A stretch of 64,000 bases of DNA, from NCBI GenBank assembly GCA_036927565.1, contig JAYESD010000001.1, positions 71,629,751 to 71,693,750 on the forward strand. The letters run 5' to 3'. This DNA is from Tuctoria greenei (Eukaryota; Streptophyta; Magnoliopsida; Poales; Poaceae). The notes under the pieces are model-generated. The model did no database searches, was not told where the DNA came from, and saw only the letters and a program-made list of their open reading frames with translations. Within the stretch, counting starts at the first letter, position 1; the number at the start of each line of letters is the position of its first letter. A program made the position numbers and the translations under genes. Positions 32,136 through 42,091 of the stretch are shown piece after piece.

Positions 32136-32438
32136 GGTGTTCTTGGCGCGGTTTTGGGAGGAGAGGGAGAGTGGCTGTGCAGAGAAGACGATGGCGTGCC
32201 CGGGTGATCTTATAGCGTAGTAGCAGGCTGGTTGTTCGTCTCTCGACGTGCGTAGTAGTGGTGATGGGACGCGGAGTGGTTCCAATTGAATTCAAAGATG
32301 CGCATGCGCTGCACGCGTTTAAGGCGCCTCAATGACTAGCACACACGTAAGCCGGTGCGTCCGGTCGCATCAGCCGCCTGTACAAATGGCTACGGCTTCA
32401 AGGACCAAACTTTATGTGGCAAACAGCAACGTATAATA
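32136..32438. other. Upstream region of copy 2
   Basis: Holds the probable promoter of the minus-strand paralogue (TATAAG near 32210). Nothing else was recognised. Confidence 0.4.
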
Positions 32439-32652
32439 CTTCCTCCGCCCCAGCTCAACTCTATTTCTATTTTGGTCAAACTTACCTTTGACCAATGATT
32501 TATATGGAATTTATTAACTTCAATAACATGTAGTACTAGATTGTATATTATGGAAATATTTTCATGGTGAATCTAAAAGTAAAATTCTTGTATTGTTAAA
32601 ACAGATCAAGATTACGTAAATCATTGGTCAAAGATAGATTTGACGGAAACTA
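32439..32652. mobile_element. Stowaway-like MITE, right end lost
   Basis: TA then CTTCCTCCGCCCCAGCTCAA begins the element. GGTCAAACTTACCTTTGACC lies near its left end and ATTGGTCAAAGATAGATTTG near its right. The matching right terminus is missing at 32652, but a perfect one of the same family stands alone at 33470-33537. Confidence 0.6.
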
Positions 32653-32734
32653 AGGCTCCCTTTGGAAAAGGAATTGAAAACATAGGAATTGAAAACTAGA
32701 GTTGACATGGGACACATGACGGATCGGAGGTTAT

Positions 32735-33190
32735 GGTGCATCAGCACTCCCGGACCGTACGTGTACCCGGCCAGTCGTGTAGCTTCGTTTTATATTTTAT
32801 TCTATAGGCTTAAAAGTTTCCTCATCCTCCTTGTTTGCTATGTTTGCTCTTCCCTAGGCTTAAAAGTGTTATATTTTACAATATTTTTACATATGTAATA
32901 TGCACATAGGATATATCACTTGATAGTTTTGCAAAAAAACATGGAGGAGAAATATGTATATCCCATGCTACTACGTAAATCCACCCAAATTAATTAGCTA
33001 GTTACTTTTTAAGATGATAAAAAATTATTATCTTTTTCTAAGTGAGGTGGCCGGGGTAGATGATGTGGCATAATAGCTTATGTGGCATGCCACGGTTGTG
33101 TGAAGTCGAGGGACTAAATAATTGACCCATTTGAAAGTTCAAGGACCAAAAACTGAGTTTTGATCGATAGTTTGAGGATGAAATTGGGCT
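32735..33190. repeat. Dispersed repeat, inverted partner at 36957-37453
   Basis: Words such as GGACCGTACGTGTACCCGG, TAAGATGATAAAAAATTATT and GACCCATTTGAAAGTTCAAG recur in inverse order and orientation in the partner. The pair is about 4 kb apart and about 460-500 bp long. Fragments of the outer part recur at 38.9-39.2 and 39.4-39.6 kb. Confidence 0.75.
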
Positions 33191-33645
33191 TGCAAGCTTG
33201 ATGAGCACCGTCATTGTTTTGAGCAGCGATTAGTTTATGGCATCATCAAATCTGGAGTAATTTTTCTAGATCATTTGGGGCCGAAAAATTTGTTAACACG
33301 CTATATATGAGGAGAAAGATTAGGATATGCTACCTTTTGCTTGTGTTGAATAACCCTGCACCGTGGACAACATATCCAACACTTCATTCTGGTCGCCAGG
33401 ATCATTCTGCCCCAAGTCATCTGGGGCAGCAGGCGGAGGACCTTGATCATCAGGATAAGGATTAGGCAAGAAATCATTGGTCAAAGGTAAGTTTGACCAA
33501 AGCTAAAAATAGAGTTGAGTTGGGACAAAGGGAGGAGTACATTTACAGACCACTTTGCAGGCCCCGCTGCGGGCGATCTCCTGCTGCTTGATAACTTCAG
33601 CGGCTAAAGTAGCGTACAGCTGCACTTTAGAAGCCATAACCCCAA
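33191..33645. repeat. Intergenic with MITE end and a segment repeated at 36.1 kb
   Basis: 33470-33537 is a Stowaway-like right end (AGTTGAGTTGGGACAAAGGG, then GGAG and TA). 33543-33635 (TTTGCAGGCCCCGCTGCGGG ... CAGCGGCTAAAGTA) recurs in the same orientation at 36096-36180. No gene was recognised. Confidence 0.6.
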
Positions 33646-33742
33646 CACTCGTATTTTGTTTAGCCCAGTTTGCATCAAAGGAAACTCACGAGACATGTTA
33701 AAGGAATGGAATCCTCCGGAAGGGAAAGACATTCATACGAGT
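33646..33742. repeat. Left direct repeat flanking the F-box-like gene
   Basis: TTTGCATCAAAGGAAACTCA and TCCGGAAGGGAAAGACATTC are closely matched at 34838-34936, in the same orientation, on the other side of the gene. About 80 percent of positions agree by eye. Confidence 0.7.
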
Positions 33743-33941
33743 TTCGTAAGTAGCATTCCAAACGGTGCACTTTAGAATCCATAACCATCACTGTGCGCGT
33801 CTGCGCGCGTTCATCGTCTTCTCCGCACGTACTAATAAAGACACACCATCCTCTTCTCCGCAACACACACAGGCCATCCTCTTCTCTGCGCATACTCTTC
33901 CTCTTTGTCTTCGTCGCACGCGCCCTCATTGGTTCCCTTCG

Positions 33942-34766
33942 ATGCCCATGGAGTTCCCCTTGCCGCACGATATTGCGGTCCCGATCGCGGGGTGGGTCGC
34001 TACAACCTCCCCGCAGCCCATGGATGACCTCTCCAGTCTGCGCGACACCTGCAAGGCCATGCACGCGGCGTGCCGGGATCGTGTCGTGGGCAGGCGCGTG
34101 GCGCTGGAGCAGGAGAGCATCTGGAAGCTTAACGGGAGCTACGACGCCCTCGTGGAGCACTTGGCAATTGTCGACAACCCTCATGCGTGCAACATAACCG
34201 GGTTCGACCTCGTCTTCCTGGACGGTCGCGCACAGTCGGGCACCCAGTTCCTTGCCTGGGCGGCCGCGAATGGCCACATGGTGGCGGCCTACGTCCTCGC
34301 CATGCTCCGCTGCGATGCCGATCGGGGGGCCCGCGATGCCTTCGAGTATATCCGGCAGGTCGAAGGTGAGGCCAACGTCGGCTACAACGCGGCCGGGTTC
34401 GTCGCGATGAAGTGGACCAGCAAGGAGTTCTGCTGGTGTTGGCATGAAGCCATGAATATTAACAATCGTGTTGTCTTGAGGTTTCTGGGCAGGCCTCGTC
34501 CGGAAGTGCCGCCGGTGGTGGTGCCCAACATTGACGATTACGCTTGGGGCTGCTCAACAGGGGGGAACCAGGGAACTGCCCGCTGCGGCAGGCAAGGTAC
34601 GTGGGAGGAGTGGAGAGTCTTCTGTACTGAGAACTGTAGGATTAAGCACGAGCATGACCTGTTCTGCCGTCTACTCTATGGGTTATATTCCCTCCATTAT
34701 CATTTGGATGCACCCCTAGTTCTCCCAACGCCAATTAAAAGAAAACAAAGGGAGTATATAAAATAG
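33942..34766 (+). CDS. F-box-like protein with Sel1-type region and Cys motif
   Basis: The frame is open for 274 residues from MPMEFPLPHDIAVPIAG. An upstream in-frame extension is possible, but the ATG at 33942 begins directly before the F-box-like motif. Residues about 6-50 (LPHDIAVPIAGWVA, then PMDDLSSLRDTCKAMHAAC) match the F-box-like start of a large grass family. F-box proteins recruit substrates to SCF ubiquitin ligases. Residues about 80-130 (NPHACNITGFDLVF, AAANGHMVAAYVLAML) look like Sel1/tetratricopeptide helices. Near residue 220-245, WRVFCTENCRIKHEHDLF is the Cys/His signature common at the end of this family. It is GC-rich and uninterrupted, in contrast to everything around it. 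Direct repeats flank it on both sides. Confidence 0.72.
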   Translation: MPMEFPLPHDIAVPIAGWVATTSPQPMDDLSSLRDTCKAMHAACRDRVVGRRVALEQESIWKLNGSYDALVEHLAIVDNPHACNITGFDLVFLDGRAQSGTQFLAWAAANGHMVAAYVLAMLRCDADRGARDAFEYIRQVEGEANVGYNAAGFVAMKWTSKEFCWCWHEAMNINNRVVLRFLGRPRPEVPPVVVPNIDDYAWGCSTGGNQGTARCGRQGTWEEWRVFCTENCRIKHEHDLFCRLLYGLYSLHYHLDAPLVLPTPIKRKQREYIK

Positions 34767-34837
34767 ACTTGTATGTGTTTCCCCTATGCCCGCTCGTCTA
34801 TGATGAATGTTGCACTTGTTGTGTTTCCCCTATGTGC

Positions 34838-34936
34838 ACTCGTCTTTTGTTTAGCCCCGTTTGCATCAAAGGAAACTCACGAGACAGTTCAAAGAAATTG
34901 ATTCTTCCGGAAATGAAATACATTCAATCATACAAT
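34838..34936. repeat. Right direct repeat flanking the F-box-like gene
   Basis: The partner of 33646-33742, starting about 70 bp after the F-box-like stop codon. Two copies of TGTGTTTCCCCTATG (34775, 34820) lie just before it. Confidence 0.7.
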
Positions 34937-35008
34937 AGTTTCAAACAAAGGAAATCAGTGTTCCCTTCCGAAGGAAATACATTCGACGTGGGAATTTGTT
35001 CGGACTAA

Positions 35009-35136
35009 GAGCTTGTTTGGATAGGAGTGGATCCACTTCAGTCTCAGTGGATTGAGGTGGATTTAGGAGAAAATTAGTTCATTTTTTGCTCCAATCCACT
35101 TCAATCCACTTAGACTGAGTGCACCCAAACAAGCCC
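35009..35136. mobile_element. Tourist-type MITE
   Basis: GAGCTTGTTTGGATAGGAGT at the left and the inverse ending ACCCAAACAAGCCC at the right are flanked by TAA on both sides, the 3-bp duplication of PIF/Harbinger elements. The interior pairs GTGGATCCACTTC with GAAGTGGATT-type words. A partial relative lies near 39888-39925. Confidence 0.85.
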
Positions 35137-35459
35137 TAAAGCATCTCTCTCCAGTTTATTTCTTAACTCGTACTACATGCCAATCCCATGGGTCCATAAA
35201 TTCATTGGAGTTAGTACCTCATTTCTGACCGCAATCGCATATTCCTCATTTTCCTTCGTGATTTCGCCAGATATATGGCACAGTGGACCACCATCTTCTG
35301 GGATCATCAGTTGCGGACAAAACCAACGGGGGTCTATGGAGAAGTTTGCTATTAATGAGCAACGAGCCGCGAAGAAACAAATCTACATGAGAGGAACAAA
35401 GGGTGTAGTACTACTTTAGTACGGAATATTTGGAGGTTGCGGTTTCTTGGGAGCCTTCG

Positions 35460-36190
35460 GAGTATTAGATGGGGGTCGCACGCAGTGATGGTTCGGCTTC
35501 TGGCGGTGGCGGATTCCACATCCTCTGCAGTACTGCAGGTGCATTAAGGGTGGCTGACATGTGAACCCACAACCTATGGGACCCACGCCTCATGCACTGA
35601 TGGGACGCACGAAGTAATGGAACCACTCTGTTTTCAACATCAGCACAAGAAAAATATCCTGTCATCAATGGAGATAACATACTATGTTTGATAGTAATCT
35701 GTGCCAAACATTTTCTGTTTTACAGTACTACCTATCTTTTTCTAACATTTCTCTCATCCTTTATTTTCTTTTCTCTCTGTTCATTGTCTCCACTTTTTAT
35801 TCCAGTCGTCGCTAATCGACAGAACTAGTTGTTACATAATCCCCAATAAACACAAAATAAACTAATCGGGACATCTGGTCCGCAACACTCCCTTGAAGCA
35901 GTGGTAATAACTTCTGGCCGCGTATAGGAGTAGTGGTAATGATTACAATGCATATAGCAGCATAGGGCCAGTGGTACGTTGGAGTTCTACCTATCTTTTT
36001 CTAACGTTTTTGTCATCCTTTCTTTTCCTTTCTCTCTGTTGGTTGTCTCCACTTTTCTTTTCAGTCGTCGCTACCTGTTAGTACTGTATACTACTTTACA
36101 GTCCGCTTTGCAGGCCCCGCTGCGGGCGATCCCTTGACACCTCCAGCGGCTAAAGTATCGTACATGCCACTTTAGAGGCCACCGGCGGTG
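35460..36190. repeat. Intergenic with three repeated segments
   Basis: 35515-35570 resembles the inverted repeat at 24.3-24.6 kb. 35726-35815 (CTACCTATCTTTTTCTAAC...CTCTCTGTTCATTGTCTCCA) is repeated at 35989-36070. 36096-36180 repeats 33543-33635. No gene was recognised. Confidence 0.65.
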
Positions 36191-36311
36191 TGGAGGGTCG
36201 TTCATTAACAGAGAATACATATAGAACAGATAGTTCACTAAACAACAGATAGAAAACAAAATAAAAGATGGAACAAACGAACAACATGGATTTCATTACC
36301 ATAAAACATTA

Positions 36312-36417
36312 CTCCGTCCTTCCTATATTACTTGTCGTTAGAACAAGTTTTTAGTTCATCTTTGAACTAGAAAACTTATCCTAATTATTAACGACAACTA
36401 ATATGGGAAGGTGGAAG
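36312..36417. mobile_element. Stowaway-type MITE
   Basis: TA-flanked, starting CTCCGTCCTTCCTATATTAC and ending ATATGGGAAGGTGGAAG, with ACTTGTCGTTA paired to TAACGACAACT. Length is 106 bp. Confidence 0.85.
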
Positions 36418-36562
36418 TACAAAACATGAAAAACAGCATCATGAAACAAGAAAAAAAATAAAATATCACAAAAACAAGAAGAGAAAAACATCACGACTGG
36501 ATTAATCAGTGTCAAAAGATTTCCTGTTTTAAAGTTGGGCTCAACTAGAATGTAATCAGATG

Positions 36563-36759
36563 TTTGGTGCAATCGTGCAATCAGCCATCTTCAACCGTTG
36601 GATCGATCTACATTATAGTCGTTAAATCTTTTTATTTAACCCCCTCCACTAGGTGGAGGGGTGGTGGTGGTGGTGGAAGGGGTTAAATGAAAAGATGTAA
36701 TAACCGTAAGATGTATAGATCCAACAGATGAAAATCTTTGATTACATGATTGCACCAAA
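36563..36759. mobile_element. Foldback MITE, TTTGGTGCAATC ends
   Basis: The left arm TTTGGTGCAATCGTGCAATC is matched by the inverse right arm ending ATGATTGCACCAAA. The inner parts, CCGTTGGATCGATCTAC and GTATAGATCCAACAG, also pair. The centre is TTTAACCCCCTCC against GGAAGGGGTTAAA. The target duplication is unclear. Confidence 0.7.
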
Positions 36760-36956
36760 ACTTTAATTTCATGTAGGGCTATCAACGAGTCAAACTCGAG
36801 CGAGTTTGTTTCTATCATATATAAAAATTATGTCCCATAGAACATTTTTAATAAAATTATATAGTTTAGTTAATCATACGTACATATCATAGATGACAAC
36901 AACAAATGAGCTTACTCGAACTTTTCGAGCTTGAGCTCATCAAGCTGGCAATACTC

Positions 36957-37453
36957 AACTTCATCTTCAAACTTTCAATCAAAACTAAGTTTGGTCCTTG
37001 AACTTTCAAATGGGTCAATTATTTAGTCCATAAACTTTAAAAAACCGTTTCACTTCCATTCTTAGTCTGAGTTGGACATCCATATTGGCATGCCACATAA
37101 GCTATTATGCCATGTACATCATCTACCCCGTCCACCTCACTTATAAAAAGATAATAATTTTTTATCATCTTAAAAAATAACTAGCTAATTAATTGGGGTG
37201 GATTTACGTAGTTGCATGGAATATACATATTTCTCCTCCATTTTTTTTTTGTAAAACCATCAAGTGATATATTCTATGTCATATCACATATGTAAAAATA
37301 TTGTACAATATAAAACTTTTAAGCCTAGGGAAGAGCAAACAGAGCAAAAAACAGAGAGGAAGAGCAAACTTTTAAGCCTAGGGAATAAAATATAAAATGA
37401 AGTTACGCAGCTGATCGGGTACACGTACAGTCCGGGCCTATGTGCCGGTGCAC
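36957..37453. repeat. Dispersed repeat, inverted partner of 32735-33190
   Basis: Carries the inverse of the words listed for its partner, including TTTATCATCTTAAAAAATAA and GGGTACACGTACAGTCCGGG. Together they form a wide inverted repeat about 4.7 kb end to end. Confidence 0.75.
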
Positions 37454-38106
37454 CTTAACCCCCGTCGTGCGTACCCGGTGGTTGTTGGGAAGACCCTTGC
37501 AGGAAGACCAGGATCGCGTGACGTTGTGAATTATACTGCATCTTATTTTTAGGAGTCTTTTTAAATATGACATTTTCTCATTAATTATTGCAGTCGATCG
37601 TATAGACACTTCATGCTCTAGGCAAAAAAGAAAAAAGATTGTACTTCATGCTGATGCCAACAATAGGCAATTAAAATAAAAACTCTTGAGTTCTTGTCAA
37701 GTTTACAAAATGAAAGCATCGGAACCCTCCCTAATGTCCTCGATAGTTAATGTGTTTTTAATCCTGTTAATTTGTTATAGAAGTTTGTTTTATTTAGATG
37801 TTTGAAGTATGCATCATTATATGCATGTAAACTCTTTCTCATGTTGAAGAAAGCAGGCAAGAGTTTAAGAAACAATTTGAATGGACCCTTTAGTTGGATA
37901 GCTGGGAAGTACAAACGTCAGATCAAAACAAACGGTGGATGCAGTCTTTACTGCACGCATGCAGTAAAATGTCGCTACATCAGGCGATCTTGGTCCAGGC
38001 AGGTATGCTCCGATTCCTGTCCTCCAACTCCATCTAGGCTTCCGACGACGCAGGCAGTTCACCACCAGACTGTAGAAAGGATAAGCACACACACATGTAA
38101 CAACCA
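37454..38106. other. Intergenic with repeat fragments
   Basis: No gene was recognised. 37998-38065 (CAGGTATGCTCCGATTCCTG, CCTCCAACTCCATCTAGG) recurs at 39075-39150 and, inverted, at 39490-39540. Confidence 0.5.
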
Positions 38107-38447
38107 GGCTCTCTTTGGATTGAATAAATGACAAATGAATTTTTAAGGATAGGATTTGTAAAGGATTTTTTCCTACATGACCTGGCTAACAGGAAAAATA
38201 AAGGGTAGTTTCTATAGGAATGGATTCCTTTGATAAATTTTGTAGGAAACATAACATGAGCTTGAACATCTTTTTTCTTTCCTGGCTCATGTTGCAGGTT
38301 CCTTTATTTTTCCTATGATGTTGCCAAATGGCTTCTCATCTCAATTCCTATATTTTCAATTCTTATAGGATTGCAAAAACATAAAATTTCAATTCCTATG
38401 TTTTTCCTATTCCCGTGTTTTTCTATTCCTTCAATTCAAAGGGAGCC
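38107..38447. mobile_element. MITE with GGCTCYCTTTGGATTGAA ends
   Basis: The left end GGCTCTCTTTGGATTGAA and the inverse right end TTCAATTCAAAGGGAGCC define a 341-bp element. No clear target duplication was found. A broken relative begins GGCTCCCTTTGGAAAAGG at 32653. Confidence 0.7.
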
Positions 38448-38828
38448 TCATTGTTGACTGCGTTGGTCTAAGGTCATTGTTTGACCGCATTGGCCTATGT
38501 TTAGTCATTAACGCTAGCTTTTGAATCTGTGTAGTGTGAAAGAGTTTAGTTTTGGTTTCGCACTACACTAGCTAGCCTATATAAAGTGTATATGTGTTCC
38601 CTGATGAATACACAACAAACATTGTCCATACAGAATAGTCTCGAGACCGGTAATCTTTCCCTGCATGCTTCCTCTTTCTTCTACCATGACGTCGAGTCCG
38701 AAACTAGCAAAGCCTCGGTGATGAGTGACATGCAAGTTTCTTGATGAGAAACAGACTGCGGGGGCGGGCCTCGACCGTGCATGTTTCATAGGAAGGATGT
38801 TCCCTCGAGGGTTTGAGGATAAAAGGTA

Positions 38829-38938
38829 CTCCTCCATTCCAAAATAATTGTTGTTTTGGACAAGATTTTTAGTTCATTTTGATCTAAAAATGAACTAAAA
38901 ATCTTGTTTAAAATGACAATTTTATGAGAAGGAGGGAG
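38829..38938. mobile_element. Stowaway-type MITE
   Basis: TA-flanked. CTCCTCCATTCCAAAATAAT is inverted at the right as TATGAGAAGGAGGGAG. A central AAGATTTTTAGTTCATTTTG pairs with AAAATGAACTAAAAATCTT. Length is 110 bp. Confidence 0.88.
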
Positions 38939-38949
38939 TATACCATCTA

Positions 38950-39620
38950 GGCAGCCAGCCGGAGGTTCGAAGGAAACTAGTACACGGCTGGTCGGGTACA
39001 CGTACGGTACGGGTGTGCCGGTGTACCTTAACCCCCCGTCGTCCGTCCTCGGTGGTTGTTGCGAAAAGCCTTGCAGGTATGCTCTGATTCCCGTCCTCCA
39101 ACTCCATCTCTAGGTTTTTGATGATGCAGACAGTTCACCACTTGACAAACCAACAAAGCCTCGGTGTTGAGCGGCATGCAAGTTTTTTGATGAAAAACTG
39201 AGTGCGGCCCCTGCAACCAATTTTCCAAAAAAAACTTGCATGCCTCCCACTTGCCTCCTCCCATTTGTACTCCCATGCGTACTCCCGCTGACGTGTAGTC
39301 ATATTATTTGTTGTGAAGGTATGGTAGTTACACTAAGCTTTATAAAGGGACCAATAATATTTTGACACATCAGCGAGAGGACGCATGGGAGGACAGAACG
39401 GGAGGCCCTCGCAATCAGTTTTTCATCAAGAAACTTGCATGCCGCTCATCACCGAGGCTTTGCTGGTTTGTCTGGTGGTGAACTGCATGCGTCATTGGAA
39501 ACATAGATGGAATTGGAGGACATGAATCAGAACATACCTGCAAGGGTCTTCCAACCACCATCGGGGACACACGACGGGGGTTAAGGTACATTGGCACACT
39601 CGGACCGTACATGTGCCAGT
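38950..39620. repeat. Repeat fragments, one direct and one inverted copy
   Basis: 38985-39210 and 39415-39610 carry the same block in opposite directions: GGTTAAGGTACA...GTACCTTAACCC, TTGCAGGTATGCTCTGATTC, and CAAAGCCTCGGTGTTGAGCG. The family is the same as that at 32.7 and 37.4 kb. No gene was recognised. Confidence 0.65.
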
Positions 39621-40205
39621 GAAGATGGAACTCAGCAGTCTCACAGTTATGGATAGAAAAAAGGAAGAAGAAAAAGGATGGCACGCGTTTTGACCCATGA
39701 ATTGTGAGACTGCTGACTTCCATTTTAATTGGCCAGTTCCTGATTCTGCTAAGTCATTGTTGTTGTACGTGGTGTTTGGTTGAGACAATGCAACTTGGTG
39801 TCATAACGACAAGAATTAAAAAAGAGGAGTATATAAATTTCAAAAATCTTCATTACGCCAGGTCGTATGATGGCCGTACACTCTCCAATCCACTTAGATT
39901 GAAGTGGATCCACTCCTACCCAAATGAGGAAAAAAATTTATGGATACCGTATGCATATCCAAGGCTGTGCATACCGTTCCAAATTTGTGACATGTGTCCA
40001 CATGAACGGACGGATAAAGCAGTTGCATGACTGTGACATGTGTCCACATGAACGAACCAGGTTGTATGATGGCCGAACATGACAGGGATAATGCCAGGAT
40101 TAATTCCAGGAATTGTATCCTCGTAACTTGCAATCTAGGCACCACCTGGGCCCAGGTTGTGCACTGGTCACCTGGCATATTTCCTATGTCCGCCCCGCTT
40201 GCGGT
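39621..40205. repeat. Intergenic, inverted partner of 30.0-30.3 kb
   Basis: 39618-39830 repeats 30005-30300 in inverse orientation. 39888-39925 is a fragment of the Tourist family at 35009. No gene was recognised. Confidence 0.6.
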
Positions 40206-40210
40206 GTCTG

Positions 40211-41240
40211 TAACAAATTCGGGCTAGCGATTTTGACAATCCGTGAACGATTTGTCCCACCTCAGAAAGTTGAGCTCGTTGCAATGAGAATATAAGGCAA
40301 TGCGCGCTATTGTAGTCGGACATCTGATTGAAAAAAGATGTCATAGAAGACTTCTGCACGCTCCATTCGACATCGTCTGCTCACGCGATCGAAGTCGAAC
40401 GGAACGTGTAGGAGGCGTGTACGGGGCATATTTTTTTATATAAAGCTCTGGGCCCTTTCTGTGTCAATTTAAAAAATTGCCAGTGAAGCCGATGGGACAC
40501 GTCGAGCCGTTGCGATAACCGAGAGGGATGCAAACTGCAGTTTTTTATAAGCATAATTTTTCCTCGCATACGCTGGACCCTTTGCGTGTCAAATTAAAAA
40601 TTTCTCCTTTTATTGAAAAATATCTCCTTTAACGACGCACCGGAGAGCAAAGTGCATACCGTTCTCAGATGGTGCCACGTACTTCCTTCGTGTCTTCAAT
40701 TGCCATCCCTGATCGTGGCACCATCTATAAACCACTAGCCCCAACGTAACACTGGCCCAATGCCCCTATACACGGTGTAATCGTTACCACTACTCCTATA
40801 CTCGGTGTACGTAACGAATTCATGCGAGCGATTTTGACAAGCTGTGAACGATTTGTCCCACCTCGAAAAGTTGAGCTCATTGCAACGAGAATATAAGGCA
40901 ACACACGCTATTGTAGTTACACATCCGATTGAAAAAAGATGTCGTACAAGACTCGGCCACGCTCTGTTCGACATCGTCCGCTCGCCCGGTCGAAGTCGAA
41001 CGGGATGTGTATGAGGCGTGTACAGGGCAGATGTTTTTCATATAAGCCCTAGGCCCTTTCTGTGTCAAATTATAAAATAGTCAGTGAAGACGATGGGACA
41101 CATCAAGCCATTGCGATAACCGAGAGGGATGCAAACCGCGGTTTTTTATAAGCATAAATTTTCCCCGCATACGCTGGGCCCTTTCCGTGTCAAATTAAAA
41201 ATTTCTCCTTTTATCAAAAAACATCTCTTTTAACGACGCT
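40211..41240. repeat. Direct tandem duplication, two units of about 430 bp
   Basis: Unit 1 (40211-40640) and unit 2 (40810-41240) share the order GCGATTTTGACAA, GAACGATTTGTCCCACCTC, GAGAATATAAGGCAA, GATTGAAAAAAGATGTC, TTGCGATAACCGAGAGGGAT and TAACGACGC. They are separated by about 170 bp. The family also occurs inverted near 28.4 kb. A TATAAGG word is kept in both. Confidence 0.85.
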
Positions 41241-41884
41241 AAATTTTCCCCTTTAACCCACTTCGTGCGTGAATCGAATTGTGTGACCCTCCACACCGCG
41301 GGCCTCTAGAGTGGAGACAATGAACTCCAAATAAGAAAAGAAAAGAAAGGAAGAGAAAAATGTTAGAAAAAATAGGTACTACGTACGAGATTTAAGGTGA
41401 AAGAGCATGGAGAACGAAACTCTAAAACAGGAAATCGATTGACGCAGATTAATCCAAGTCGTGATGCTGTGCTTCTGTTCTTGTTTTTTTGATGTTTTTT
41501 CTTTTCACATTTTTTCATATTGTTTTCTTGCCAAAATCTGAACAGTCGCGATGTTATTATTGCAAGGACTGGAATAGTCGCGTATGCTTTGATCGGAATA
41601 CTACCCCCATTGCTACATTAACTTGTTTAGATTACAAATTGCCAGAGCCAGACGCGCGCCCGTAGATGGGCTCACGCGTCATGGGGACGAACACCAAGCG
41701 TCCCAACGCAGTTTCAGCCCAGGAATACAAAGTGACTCAGCACAGTTTCAGCCCACGAATAACAAGCGGCCCAGCGCAGTGTTGGGCCTACTCTGATAGC
41801 TTCACGTACACTTTGTCTTGGCTGCTTCCCCACCGGACCCTTCGATCCACAACGACCCCTCTCCTGATTACACGAAACGCGCCT
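41241..41884. other. Intergenic, nothing recognised
   Basis: No gene. 41295-41390 resembles, in inverse orientation, the CTCTCTGTT...GTCTCCAC segment of 35.8 and 36.0 kb. Confidence 0.45.
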
Positions 41885-42011
41885 GGAGGAGCATCCGCCG
41901 GCCGCACGCTCTTGGAGGAGCATCCACCGGCTGCCACGCTCTTGGAGGAGCATCCGCCGGCTGCCACACTCTTGGAAGAGCATCTGCCGGCTGCTGCATG
42001 TGGAGGAGCAA
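41885..42011. repeat. 30-bp minisatellite, about four units
   Basis: Units starting at 41885, 41914, 41944, 41974 and a partial at 42002 each begin GGAGGAGCATCC or GGAAGAGCATCT and continue with GCCGGCTGCCACGCTCTT. It lies 80-200 bp before the TNP2 start of the outer CACTA. Confidence 0.9.
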
Positions 42012-42091
42012 CAACGCTAGGCTCAATTGCTCACATAATGTTATTGTTGTTCAATCCTCTTACGTATACGCTGATTGAATTGTAGGAAGCG

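Noticed and set aside
33675..34445. 256-codon minus-strand frame over the F-box-like gene
   Set aside because: Antisense shadow; the plus frame has the recognisable F-box-like and Cys motifs.
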